From Buddleja alternifolia (Eukaryota > Streptophyta > Magnoliopsida > Lamiales > Scrophulariaceae): 64,000 nucleotides of DNA. Position 1 is the stretch's first letter; the number at the start of each line of letters is the position of its first letter. A program made the translations under genes and the position numbers. Where the stretch lies: NCBI GenBank assembly GCA_019426215.1, contig CM033399.1, positions 29,025,022-29,089,021 on the forward strand, in the 5' to 3' direction. Below the pieces are notes generated by a model. That model made no database searches. It had not been told where the DNA came from and saw only the letters and a program-made list of their open reading frames with translations. Shown in pieces: positions 33,278 through 44,689 of this stretch.

Positions 33278-35640
33278 ATGTCCCACTTGCACTCGATACC
33301 AATTGCTATTCTATTTGAGGCCCATCTTCTCAAGATGTTTCTCTATCACCGCCGATTAAAGAGGCTTAGTGAGTGCGTCGGCTACGTTTTCTGGTGAGAC
33401 TACTTTCTGCACAACGATATCGCCTCTTCCAAATACTTCTCGAATAATTTTGTGATACCTTCTCTCAATGTGTTTAGATTTGTTGTGAGACCTTGGTTCT
33501 TTAGCCAGTGCTATTGCTCCATTGTTGTTACACCATAGTGGCAATGGCATTTCCATGCTAGGAACCACTTGAAGTTTAGCCATGAACTTTCTTATCCAAA
33601 CAGCTTCATTAATTGCCTCAGAGGCAGCAATGTATTCTGCTTTGCATGTGGAGTTCGCAGTTGTGCTTTACTTGGAATTTTTCCAATACACTGCTCCACC
33701 ATTCAGAGTGAATATAAACTCAGATGTAGATTTTCAATCATCCACATCAGACAGAAAGTCTGAGTCAGAATATTCATCTACTCTCATTTTTTATTTCCAT
33801 ATATCAGAAGTATATCCTTAGTTCTTCTAAGATACTTAAGGATATTCTTCACATCCATTCAATGCTGCTCACCCGGGTTACTTGAGACCGACTAACTACA
33901 CTCACAGCGTAGGCTATGTCTAGTCTCATGCATAACATCGCATACATGAGACTTCCCACTGCTGATGCATATGAGATTTTACTCATCTTAAGTCTGTCCT
34001 CATCTAATTTCGAACTCATAGACTTAGAGAGATGTATTTCATGTCCCATGGGTAGAATTCCTCTCTTACAGTTACTCATTTCATATCTTTTAAGGACTTT
34101 CTTTAGGTAGAGCTCTTAAGAGAGACCTAACATTCGATTCGCTTTATCCTGGTAGATGCAAATTCCAAGAATATAGGTTGACGCTTGAGAGAGACCTAAT
34201 GTTCGATTCGTTTTATCCCTGTAGATGTTAATTCCAAGAATGTAGGTTGCTTCTCCCAAGTCTTTCATGGAGAATGTGCTTGAAATCCATGCTTTGACTG
34301 ATGTCAATGAACCTATGTCATTCCCTATTAGTAGTATGTCATCTACATACAACACTAGGAATATCAACTTGCTCCCATTGGACAAGTTATAGACACACGG
34401 TTCATCTTCATTCTTAATGAATCCATAAGATTTCGCTTCTTGATCGAACCGTTGATTCCAGCTCTGAGACGCCTGCTTAAGTCCATAGATGTACTGTTCA
34501 ACTTGCAAACCTTATGAAAATCTGCATCGAATGTAAAACCTCTGGGTTGTTGCATATAAATGTCCCCCTCGAGGTATTCATTTTAAAATGCAGTTTTCAC
34601 ATTCATTTGCCAGATTTCATAATCTAGGTTCTTTGCAATGGTGAGCAGTATTTGAATGGACTTGATCATTGTTATGGGCGAAAAGGTTTTCTCATAGTCA
34701 ATGCCCTCTTTTTTACTATAACCTTTCGCGACAAGTCTGGCCTTATAGGTGTCTACCTTGCCATCCGGACCAATCTTTCTCTTATAGATCCATTTACACC
34801 CTATCTTCCGTACATTCTTAGGGAGATTAGTAAGAGTCCAGACTTAGTTTGGATCCATCTCTGCTTTCATGGCCTCTAGCCATTTTGTGGAATCAATATC
34901 AGTCGTTGCTTGCTCGTAGTCAGAGGGATTATCTCCATGGCTTCCATTTGCCACAACAAACAAATATTGTTGTTCGTGCAGGTAACCATATCTCTAAGGC
35001 GGTCGAGATACTCTACTAGAATGTCACATCGACGGCTATGTCTTTTGAGTTTTAGGTTCAATTCTTTGTACTTAAATTGGCTTCTCCGAAGGGGATTCAT
35101 TTTGTTCTTCTAATAGAATGAGTTTCCTACCTGTACCTCCTTCTCTAATGAACTCATCTTCGAGAAAGAATGCTTGCAAGGCCACGATTATCTGATGATC
35201 GTTTGGTAGGTAAAATAGGTGTCCCATGGAGTCTGTGGGAAAACCTATTAATCGACCCTTTAGGGATCTTTCCTCTAGTTTCTCTACCTTAGTCTTCTTA
35301 ACATGTGCGAGGCAACTCCATTTCTTATGTATTTAAGATTAGGTTTCCTTCCACACCACAACTCATATGGTGTTTGGGGAATAGATTTCGATAGACACTT
35401 ATTCAATATATGTACAGTTGTAAGAAAAGCATGCCCCCATAAGGAAATAGGTAAATCGGTGTAGTTAATCATAGATCTCGTCATATCCAATGGAGTACGA
35501 TTTTTGCGTTTAGCTACTCCATTTAATTGTGGTGTTGTTGGAGGAGTTAGTTGTAACACTATGCCATGTTCTTTTAAGAACTCATCAAACTCAGCACTCA
35601 TGTATTTGCCACCACGATCCGATCGCAGTGCCTTGAAGAA
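33278..35640 (-). pseudogene. degenerate copia pol (integrase, RT, RNase H)
   Basis: Reading right to left: integrase second Asp and Glu (ALRSDRGGKYMSAEF; TPQLNGVAKRKNRTPLDMTR) at about 35650-35290, the pol start near 34880-34700 with a changed frame, RT YVDDILLIGND at about 34345, the C-terminal RT segment KISYASAVGSLMYAM near 33985, and RNase H (LWCNNNGAIALAKEP, HIERRYHKIIRE, ADALTKPL) to 33356. Many frame changes and stops exist, and gag, protease and the 5' LTR are absent. A local duplication of about 60 bp (ILGI.IY, 34130-34230) is also visible. Confidence 0.88.
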
Positions 35641-38408
35641 GCATTTTTGGGAGTACTTTGCTAATGTGTTCGATGGGGGGGGGGGGTCTAGACCCCTTAG
35701 TTGGGACATTGCCAACCTGTTTTAAGGAATGATTGATAACACACAATTTGAGATCTTGTTGAAATTGCTTAATTTGGAAGAGGTTAGAGAGGTCATTTTT
35801 AGCATGAACCCGTATAAGGCTCCGAGGCCGAATGGTTGCAAAGACTTTTTCTACCAAAATTTTTGGGATATTATAGGTCATTCAATTTGGGAATTAGTGC
35901 ACTTGGCTTTGATAAGGGGATGTTTGGATGAGGAAGTGGGGGACTCCTTCATGGTTTTGATTTCTGAAGGAGATAATTAGGATACCATCTCTGAATTTTG
36001 TCCTATCTTTCTTTGTAAAGTTGTGTATAAAATTGTGACGAAAGTCATCACTAGTCCGTTGAGGCACGTGATGAAAGATCTTGTTTCTCCCTTTCAAAAC
36101 AGCTTCATTCCCGGGAGGGGGACACATGATAATATTTTAATTATTCAAGAGCTTATTCACATGCTTAGAAGTTTCAAGAACAAGAAAAGGGCATGGTGCT
36201 CAAGATTGACTTAGAAAAAGCCTATGATCGTGTGAGTTGGGTTTTTCTTCACGAAGCTTTGAATTTGTTCAAACTCGATCCGCCTCATCACAGATTGTGT
36301 GACGAGCTCGTGTTCTAGGATTTCATCGAATGGGGATCCTCTCCCTCTGTTTCAAATGAGTTGTGGGCTTAGACACTGAGATCATTTGTCTACTTATCTG
36401 TTTGTCTTGTGCGTGGAAAGATTTTCGAATATGATAGAGGAGGCTACGAGTTGTGGTTTGTGGAGTCCAGTTTCCATGTGCCAATGGGGGGACCAAAGAT
36501 GTCTCATATCTTGTCTTCGGATGATCTTATTCTCACAGTGAAGGGAAACATTGGTAATGTTTAAACCATTATAGATACTTTGGACAATTTTTGTAAAATT
36601 TTGGGGTTGAAAGTATTTTGGGGTTTTGTTGTACTAGTGACTTGGGGTTTCGATTGTCCATCATTGGGCTAATCCAAATTTATACAGCCCTCTAGTAGAT
36701 AAGTCTAAGCAAGATTGTCGGCTTGGAAGGCGAAACTCCTCAACCTTGCAGGTATGACTACCTTGATAAAATTTGACACCACGACGATGCCCTCACACAT
36801 TATGTAAACCACGTGGTTACCCACTTCTACTTGTGATCAATTGGATCGATTGAACCGGACATTCTAGTGTTCTACCGAAAGTAATGCAAAAAAGATGCAT
36901 CTTGTGAGTTGGAAAGATGTGTGTAAAATTAAAAAGATAGGCTCTTGGGGATTAGAGAAACAAGGCATACAATTGTGGCTAGCAAAAATCAGTTTGCATT
37001 GTTTAAAGGGGAAAGAATCTGTTTGGAAGGATACTTTTGTCAAAAAATACAATAAAAAATAGAGTTTATGAATATGGGGATTAAGCCACAATACTCGGCT
37101 CAATGGAAAGGGATCATGAGAAGCTTTAAGGATGTTGAGGATTTGAACTAGTGTTGGATTGGGGACGGTAAGAAAACATCTTTGGTTCGATCGATGGTGT
37201 GATAGTAAACCTATTTGTGACCACATTGAAGGTGATATTGATCCAAATGAACTAAGTATGAGGGTGACCAATGCTATAGATAATTTGAGAATATGGAATG
37301 TGGAGGAGATTGTGACTCCAATTCCAAGGAATATCAGGGAGATGATTGAAGAAATTATAGTACTGTACCACAAGGACAAAAAGGATGTGAGAGTGCAGTC
37401 TGGTAATTTGAATGGTAACTTCACTTGTAAGTCGGCCTATGCGTTCGTTCAGTCTAAGAATAGAAAATAATAGGACCAAGAGGGGATGTCTTAGGTTTGG
37501 ATTCGGAAAAGTAAGTGTCCCGTTAAGTTTAAAGTCTTCACATGGCTCATTCATTGGTTAAGGTTAGCCACGAAAACACAAGTTTTTTGTAGAAGAATTA
37601 TTGAGTGGGACCTTTGTCAAATCTGTGGCCTTGAAGCAGAAATGATTACACACGCTCTTAGAGATTGCCCGGATGCAAAAAAATAAAGGTGTGGGATTTG
37701 GTTGTTGCCCCGTCTAAGTTAGCCGACTTCATGGCAGTGTCAGATGAAAGTAGGGTGGCAAAAAATCACAAATTGAATTGGGATATCTGCATTCTCCTTG
37801 ATTCCTCGTGGAAAAATATATTTTTAGCCACGCAACATAATATTCTTAATATCAAGAAACTTTCTAAGGATTTGGATGAGAATTTCCCTATAGTCCTCTC
37901 TTCAGGGTTGAATGATAGGCATGAGATTAAAAGGTTTAAATCGGATCCAGGGTGGATGAAACTCAACACAGATGGTAGCTTTTGTAGCAGTACGGGCGTG
38001 GCTACAACGGGAGGTGTACTCCGAGATAGTAGAGGGAAGTGGCAATGGGGATTTAGTTCCAAATTGGGTCGTTTCTCCATTACAGGAGCAGAGATATTGG
38101 CCACTCGGGAGGGCTTTAGAATTGCTTGATATAAACGTGTTCATTAAATCGTTGCCGAAGTGGACTCAAAAGTTGTGTGTAAGTGCATTTGGAATGGAGA
38201 TGTGGAGAACCACCCCCTTGGCAACATTATTCATGATTGTCGAATTTTGATTAGGAAGCCTTGGAGGTGCATTTTGCAACATACGAAAAGAGAGGGAAAC
38301 AAGGAAACGGATATCTTTGCTAACCTTAGCCGTGAAATTGATGTTGGAATTCATCTTTGGGAGACTCCACCAGATGAATGTTCAGAAGTTATTGAGCTCG
38401 AGACGTAG
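35641..38408 (+). pseudogene. LINE ORF2 remnant: RT, zf-RVT, RNase H
   Basis: RT part: VREVIFSMNPYKAPRPNG, then CKVVYKIVTKVI, FQNSFIPGRGTHDNILI and KIDLEKAYDRVSW-like sequence across a frame change (35760-36240). A degenerate RT thumb/connection region follows, and 37159-37470 holds a W-x-D-x-W type segment (LWFDRWCDSKPI). The zf-RVT stretch (PVKFKVFTWLIHWL with C-x-x-CG and H-x-x-x-x-C) is at 37510-37680. RNase H spans 37920-38408, with LNTDGSF, GAEILATREGF, a VDSKVV segment and EGNKETDIFANL, ending ELET. Several stops and frameshifts break it. The 12-G run at 35675-35686 lies near its 5' end. Confidence 0.85.
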
Positions 38409-38448
38409 ACTTTTGATCCTTCACTTGTAACAAAACAAAAAAAAAATT
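35641..38448 (+). mobile_element. 5'-truncated LINE (L1-like) with poly(A)
   Basis: Starts within the reverse transcriptase, ends with an A-rich tail (38433-38448, AAAACAAAAAAAAAA). It abuts the copia remnant at about 35641, where the copia integrase homology ends. A possible short duplication (GCATTTTT at 35641 and GCATTTTTT at 38452) is suggestive only, and copia sequence does not clearly resume after 38460. Confidence 0.8.
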
Positions 38449-38619
38449 TGCATTTTTTGTTTTTTAAGTTGGCCTCATCTCAATTCTAGATACTGGCCTC
38501 TCGAACTTTAAGTCCTTTAACTTGGCAATTTGGTTATACATTTGTAGGTAATTAATTGATCTTATAAAATTTCAAGAACAATACAACATAATAAATATTA
38601 ATATTTATTTCGTGTATAT
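38449..38619. other. short intergenic stretch
   Basis: No feature is recognised beyond the poly(A) flank. Confidence 0.3.
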
Positions 38620-38991
38620 ATATATATATATATGTCAAAACATATAAATAAATATTTATATTTAACTAATCAACATTCACATATAAAAAGGTTAAAGTTT
38701 TATAATATTTAAATACAAGAAATTTAATATCATATAAATAGTACATAATATTTAAATTACTGAAATAGAGATAACATGAAAAGCTATTTATACACATAAA
38801 TGTAACGATATTTACTCATATGAATGTAACAAATACAAAGAAAAATATATTTCTTTATGAATATTTTATATACAATATATATATTAATGTTTATTTCACA
38901 TTTTCAGTAACCAGTTCAATCAAAATAATAAATATTAATACTATATATATATATACTTATATATCTAAATATATAAATAACATTTATAAAT

Positions 38992-39030
<39 letters not shown>

Positions 39031-39200
39031 AATATTCAACATTCACATATAAAAATGTTAAATGTATATGATATTTAAATACAAGAAATATAATATCATT
39101 TAAATAGTACATAATATTTAAATTACTAAAGCAGAAACAACATAACAAATGATCTATACACATAAACGTACGGAATGTACTGATTTACTCACATAAAATT
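38620..39200. repeat. AT-rich direct duplication, ~370 bp spacing
   Basis: The block CAACATTCACATATAAAAA...TTTAAATACAAGAAAT...AAATAGTACATAATATTTAAATTACT appears at about 38670-38815 and again at 39040-39195 with around 90% similarity by eye. Each copy is preceded by a TA/CA microsatellite (38617-38633 and 38994-39030). It is a two-copy tandem array. Confidence 0.75.
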
Positions 39201-39307
39201 ATGCTTTTAGTAATTCTATAACATATATTTTGACATTTTATACTAATATATAAATTAATTACACATAAAAAGTACATGTATAACATTCAATTGCATATTA
39301 TAATAAT

Positions 39308-39718
39308 GGAAAAATCTCATTCTTGATACCATAAATCATGTGTACACTTTTGGTAAAAACTCTTCACATTTGTATCAGTTTTGGTATTGGAGTTATCTAG
39401 TTGACGGAAAAAGCATGTGACATGCACGTGGCCATTAGGTTTGCACGTGTTTGTGAACATAAATGGGAAAATCTCATTTTTTTTACCAAAGTTTGCTAAT
39501 TTGTTTCATTTTTGGTACCACCATTATCTCAATTTGTGATGAAACGTGTAAATTTAACGGTCACATGCATCTCATGTGACTTTTTCCGTTAAGTAGTTAG
39601 CATCGGTACCAAAAGTGATACAAATGGGCAAAGTTTGTGCCAAATTGAGATTTCAAAAATGTTTGGTACCAAAAAGTATATACGCGGTCACTTATGGTAT
39701 CAAAAATGAGATTTTTCC
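39308..39718. mobile_element. Mutator-like MITE (411 bp), 9-bp TSD
   Basis: Ends GGAAAAATCTCATTCTTGAT and, inverted, GGAAAAATCTCATTTTTGAT, with identical TATAATAAT flanks (39299-39307 and 39719-39727). Complementarity continues through ACCATAA and GGTACC..AAAGTG blocks for over 80 bp. It carries no ORF. Confidence 0.88.
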
Positions 39719-39811
39719 TATAATAATTATACTTTTTTAGAAAATAATATGAATTTATTATGAGTATTTATTTATTTAAAACAATATAAGAAATAAATAT
39801 AAATTTTAGTG

Positions 39812-40484
39812 TTAAATACGAAATGCCCCCTGAACTATTTCTAGTATCATGTATACCGCCTAAACTTTAAAAGATACCAAAATAGTCACTCATGAAAGTT
39901 CATGAGTTATGCCAAATGATCAAACCTAAACACATCCTTACAATATTTAAGCACCAAATGAACTTACTTGATTAATTTTTTTTATTATTATTATAAGATT
40001 TGTAAGAAAATGCAAATCTCATAAATTTCATTCAAGATTAATAGGATTTGCAAATTGATACAATTAAATAATTTATAATTGAATATGATACAATTAGGAA
40101 ATACACATCTTAGAAGTTTAAATCTACAATTTGTTAATTTTATTAATTTAAATTAAAGACCTTGTTAATTTATAACTTATAAATTTACAAATTACAAGAT
40201 TTAAATAATTTGTTAGTTGATAGGATATAATTAAATAAGATTTAAATAATTATAATGATTCTTCATAATTTGTTCATTAACAATAAATTTGATAAATTCA
40301 TTAAAAAAAAAAAGGAATCATCATGTAAGTCTAAATATTGCTTAAATATTGTAAGCTTGTGTTTGGATGGGAGAATTTGGCATAAATCATGAATTTTATG
40401 AGGGACCATTTTAGTACATTTTAAAGTTTACAGGGTATATGTGGCAGTAAATAAGAAACATTCAGTGAGAGTTTTTGTATTTAA
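39812..40484. mobile_element. MITE-like element with ~110 bp inverted arms
   Basis: The left arm TTAAATACGAAATGCCCC...CCGCCTAAACTTTAAAA is mirrored by the right arm ending TTTTTGTATTTAA, including ATGAATTT and GGCATAA/TTATGCC inner blocks. The AT-rich centre is non-coding. The target duplication is not clear. Confidence 0.6.
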
Positions 40485-40495
40485 ACCCTAAACTG

Positions 40496-40575
40496 TATGT
40501 CACTCAAGTGGTAGAAGTCCCACGTCTTTTTCTAGTTGGTGCAGAGTTCAAATCCCACCAAACCTAAAAATTCTG
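40496..40575 (+). repeat. tRNA-like / SINE head
   Basis: Sequence around TCACTCAAGTGGTAGAAG resembles box A, and GAGTTCAAATCCC 35-40 bp later resembles box B of a tRNA-type polymerase III promoter. The acceptor stem is not properly paired, so it is more likely a SINE head or decayed tRNA than a working tRNA gene. It ends just before the LTR at 40642. Confidence 0.45.
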
Positions 40576-40641
40576 ATTTTCGTCCCCCCCTGAAATTCTC
40601 TCCAAATCCTCTCCAAATTTCTTCCAAAGTCTAAGTTTTCA

Positions 40642-42115
40642 TGACACGAGAAATCCCTAGCAAGTGTACTAGGTCGTGCAATGTAATAAAGTGGACTATT
40701 AGCCCGGGGTGTGTATCGTCTCCACAGGGACAATTGGATTTGATGCTCGTAATTGCTATATTATCCAACTCTAAGCTAAATCAAATTATAAGATGAGGGA
40801 TGATTATACTATGAAAATAACTAAAGACAACTATATGATAAACAAGATAATGTATCAAATGGAAAGAGATGATTGGGCTATGATCCTACTATGTTCTATT
40901 CTATGCTCATGAACTCAAAATTCCCAGATTCTTAGAACGTTCTTGCTATGGCGAAACTCCCTAATGTATTTATTATTCAATCTCTTGAAATAACAAGCCT
41001 ATACTGGTTAACAACTTCCTATATCTCTATAGTGAAGATTGAATTAACTAACATGCATTTAGGTTCAAAGGAATTCCTTGTTTACGAAGATCCTACATTC
41101 AATCGGGTCATCTTATCACAAAAGCCACACAACGCAATCGATTCTATCTCTAGTCAATTGTTACGTTATGATGTTTAATTTTTCGATCTACCTCTCTCTA
41201 TCTCCTCTCGGTTTCAAGACAAAGCATTATATCAAACACATGGTGATCAATCATGTGAAAACTTTAAGCATAAAATAAAACATGTAACAAGAATGTAATA
41301 AATCCGGAAATTAATGATTCATTAAACACAAAACATCACAAAATATTCACATAACCCAATCACAAATATACTTAGCTCATACCTTCAACAACAAGTGATT
41401 CAACAATTCTATAAGACATAGTTGACAAACTAATCAAAGAGAAAGAGTTGAATTACTCCCTATTACAAAGTGTGAATCCAAGCTTTGATGATGAAATGAT
41501 GATGATGAGGAGGATGATGATGACTCTTCAAGCTTCCTTAGGACTTCCCATGGCTTCCCCTTGGTGTTTGAGAGCAAGTCCAACCTTTTGGTAAGTGAAG
41601 AATGTCTTATAAAGTCCAAAAACGGCGGCTATAAAAATAGGGCAGCAGGGAACAGTGCCGCGGCACAAAAAGTGCGAACCGTTTTTGCACAAATTTTCCG
41701 AAGCAAAACCGCGGTCCTGTGCCGCGGTCTTATGACGCAGAATTCACAGCTTTCGTATTTTGATCATAACGCTCTCTAAAAATGTCGGATTGAGGTGATT
41801 CAAGTTGCTACACGAAGCTAAGATAAAGATCTACAATATTGAAGAAGAAATCTTAGTCTGATTCGGCCTGTAAGAGGACTAAAACCTCGTTTCTATATGA
41901 TCATTGTGTAGAATCTTTCGTCAACTATCTTCTTTTGTTTCTTTCTTTAATTTCAAGCTCAATTTGGATCTCTTTTCTTGTCTTTCATGCGTAAATCAAC
42001 TTTTATCCTAAAAAACAAAATATATACCAATCAAAGCATTATGAGGGATAAAAAATGATCAAAGTAACGATCAAATCATATTACAATGGGGCATCTGTAA
42101 AATATGGACTTATCA
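40642..42115 (-). repeat. 3' LTR (1474 bp) of the gag-only element
   Basis: Plus strand TGACACGAGAAATCCC to ATGGACTTATCA. The CCTAGCAAGTGTACTA phrase matches the stub at 51814-51842, and the TGATAAG / GTGTCA ends match the solo LTR at 56484-58230. It contains a GAT/ATG trinucleotide run near 41480-41520 and CCGCGGCAC-type words (41650-41735). Confidence 0.8.
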
Positions 42116-42130
42116 ACTACCCCCCAACTA
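42116..42130 (-). promoter_or_regulatory. polypurine tract of the gag-only element
   Basis: The minus strand reads AGTTGGGGGGTAGT immediately before the LTR start TGATAAG, the expected plus-strand primer site for reverse transcription. Confidence 0.7.
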
Positions 42131-42220
42131 GGCTATGATCGTCTTGATCAATAAATGGCGAACAAGTACTCATAAGTTCAGATTTGACAACTTGGTTTGG
42201 GATCTTGAAAGGTTTCATGT

Positions 42221-43285
42221 TGTTGGATATTGGGTGAATATTGTGTATGTATGAAAAGTGTGTGAACACCTCTTTTGGGTACGAAATTCGAACACCACAA
42301 GTATCGAGGATACTAAATATTATTGGATAATATTATTTTACTCTGGGAGTAGATGAGGTTAGCATTTCGAATTTCTCGATTCGGAATTGAAACGAATGAG
42401 AAATTAATTGCTATTGTTGGGTGTTTGAATGTAGATATCCCACTTTGGATATAAACCATAAGGTGGACCGGACCAAACCTCGGACCATGGACTCGAGGTC
42501 GGGTCTGGGTTCGGGTCGGGTCTGGGTCCGGGATCAGGCTGGTACGCGGGCCGTGGGCCGTGACTGGGCTTGGTGGTCGTTGGGCTAAATATATTCTTTT
42601 TGGGCAAAATTTAGAATTAAATTAACTTGTGGGCCCAGTTAATTATTTTCTTCTTTTGGGCCAATAAGAATTAATTTAGGCTCATTTCTTTTCCAAAGAA
42701 ATAAGGCAGCCCAGCAGAAGGTTGAATTACATCTGAAACGTTTCATTTGTAAAGCAATTAGAAATTGAAAGATTCTTGATGCTAAATTTGAAACGTTTGA
42801 ATTTATAAGTGAAAAACATTTCACTTTAAAAGTGGTAAGGGAAAAACATTTCACTTTAAAAGTGGTAAGTGAAATGTTTTTCACTTTAAAAGTATAAGTG
42901 AAATGTTTCACTTTTAAAAGTGGTTAGTGAAAACGTTTCATTTCTCCAAATTTCTCCTATATAAAGAGTCTCCCATATGAATGAAAAGATAAGAAGACGA
43001 ACACACAAAAATCAGAAATCATTTCTGCATTTTAAGCATTCTACATACATCACATCAGTGAGAGTTCTTGAGCAAATTAAGTTCGTGGAGTGTTGTTCTT
43101 GAAGTGGTTCAATTACAATACGGAATCGTTGTATCTTGGGAAGTTAATTGCATGATCTCGTACCACCGTAGGTGGGGCAATATAGCTTTAAGGATAGAGA
43201 GTCCAACTCTCGCCTCGATTCGTTTTCATCGCATATATTTTCCAGTATATTTCAGATTTTACAGGGCGAAGATTTTTTCTCAACA
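42221..43285 (+). repeat. 5' LTR (1065 bp) of the nested copia
   Basis: Runs TGTTGGATATTGGG to TTTTCTCAACA. A TATA box (CTATATAAAGAG) lies at about 42957. An imperfect tandem array of AAGTGAAA...CACTTTAAAAGTGGT units at about 42806-42930 has fewer copies in the 3' LTR. It is related to the solo LTR at 16871-17839. Confidence 0.9.
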
Positions 43286-43339
43286 AGCTTAAAGCTATAT
43301 TTTTGTTGTTGATTTCTGTTTTTTCGAAAATTCTGAAAA

Positions 43340-44002
43340 ATGGCTGAATTCGGTACTAATGAAAATGTTGCTGCTACTCTCGACTTTGGCCTTGGACCTG
43401 GAGCTAGTCTCGGTCTCGGTCTTGATTCAGGTTTCGCCTCGGGTTTAGAGGTTGGGTCCGGTTCAGGCTCTGGTCCGAATCCACCGGTTGTAACTAATGT
43501 TAATCCGGTAATTCAGACACGAGCTGAAAGGACAACTCCTATTGTACCACCGGTTAATCCGGTTATCCCGGCGCAAGCTGAAAGGCCATCGAAGTTCAGC
43601 GGGGCTGACTTCAAACGTTGGCAACAAAAGATGCTTTTTTACTTAACTACTTTGAACCTGGCGAGGTTCTTACGGGAAGACGCCCCGTCTGTCCCTGAAG
43701 ATTCTGATGATGTTCAGCTGAGAACGGCGTATGATGCCTGGATACACTGTGATTTCCTTTGCAGGAATTACGTGCTCAGTGGTTTGGACGATTCGCTTTA
43801 CAGCGTTTATCTGTCCATGAAAACCTCGAAAGACCTCTGGGAGGCATTAGATAAGAAGTACAGAACCGAGGACGCTGGACTGAAGAAGTTCATGGTCGCG
43901 AAGTTCTTAGACTTCAAAATGGTGGACTCTAAGTCCGTGACAAGCCAAGTCCAAGAGCTTCAGATTATCATACATGAAGTTCATGCCGAGGGCATGGCTT
44001 GA
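43340..44002 (+). CDS. copia gag (UBN2-type), N-terminal part, truncated by stop
   Basis: 220 codons. A Gly/Ser/Leu-rich low-complexity head (LGLGLDSGFASGLEVGSGSG) is followed by the gag domain: FSGADFKRWQQKMLFYLTTL, DAWIHCDFLCRNYVLSGL, SKDLWEALDKKYRTEDAG and KKFMVAKFLDFKMVDSKSV. These match Tork-like copia gag. The frame stops at 44002 in the middle of the conserved VQELQ.I.HE block; the sequence continues in another frame at 44031-44231. Confidence 0.85.
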   Translation: MAEFGTNENVAATLDFGLGPGASLGLGLDSGFASGLEVGSGSGSGPNPPVVTNVNPVIQTRAERTTPIVPPVNPVIPAQAERPSKFSGADFKRWQQKMLFYLTTLNLARFLREDAPSVPEDSDDVQLRTAYDAWIHCDFLCRNYVLSGLDDSLYSVYLSMKTSKDLWEALDKKYRTEDAGLKKFMVAKFLDFKMVDSKSVTSQVQELQIIIHEVHAEGMA

Positions 44003-44030
44003 AGTGAGAATTTTCAAGTGGGGTCTGTGA

Positions 44031-44231
44031 TTGAAAAAAAAATTACCGCCCTCATGGAATGAATTCAAGAACTACCTAAGGCATAAACGAAAGGAGATGA
44101 GCTTAGAAGAGTTGGTTGTCAGACTCAGAATTGAGGGAGACAACCGGGCTTCTATCAAGAGGGCTCCAGTTCAAGCAATGGCAAACGTCATTGAAGTTCC
44201 GAAAAGTTCTAACCGGAAAAGGCCGATTTGA
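44031..44231 (+). pseudogene. copia gag C-terminal piece, shifted frame
   Basis: 66 codons with [20 protein letters not shown] and [15 protein letters not shown], the conserved blocks following the gag core in Tork-like elements. It ends where the expected CCHC knuckle should begin. Confidence 0.8.
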
Positions 44232-44650
44232 GCCATGGAAGTCGCGTTGCTTGTCGACTGAAATTGGTTGCGAAGTTGGGTTTTTCTCGGTGTTCCGATG
44301 GCGTTGGTCGGACGGGTATCGGAAGATGGCGGTGGCGCTGGGCGTCGCAGCCGTGACCGGAAACTCGCCGGCGAGACGTTAGCTGTTGACTGCGTCAATA
44401 GGGAAGAAGAAGTTGTTGCTTCCCGGAGAAGCCATGAAAATGGCAGGTGCGATTTTCGAATCTCACGGAAAAGAAATTGCTCGGAGCGAATTTCTTGTGG
44501 TCCTCGAATCATCGTTGATGATGGCAGTCGAAATTGAAATGGGTCGCTTGGAGCGATGCCACAATTGACGCCGGCGCTACGAGCGGCGCCAAAGACGTTG
44601 CCTGAGATGGTCAAATGAAGCCATGAAAGATGCTGTCGTTATCTGGCAAT
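44232..44650 (+). other. GC-rich foreign segment inside the copia
   Basis: A GC-rich stretch (GATGGCGGTGGCGCTGGG, CGGCGCTACGAGCGGCGCC) replaces the expected zinc knuckle and protease. Frames of 80-147 codons are open on both strands but none resembles a known family. Part of it (CGCTTGGAGCG) recurs at about 45328. It is likely captured or recombined DNA. Confidence 0.55.
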
Positions 44651-44689
44651 TTTGGCCGAGTCCGGGATTTGAGGAAGAATAAATTGTTG

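Noticed and set aside
36864..37424. 186-codon minus-strand frame
   Set aside because: Antisense to the LINE ORF2 remnant, whose plus-strand motifs are clear.
38449..38500. copia sequence resuming right of the LINE, which would make a clean LINE-in-copia insertion
   Set aside because: One short open stretch fits, but stops follow at once in that frame and the possible duplication is only 8 T-rich bases.
38820..39071. Tyr/Ile-rich plus-strand frame
   Set aside because: Translation of TA and CA microsatellites.
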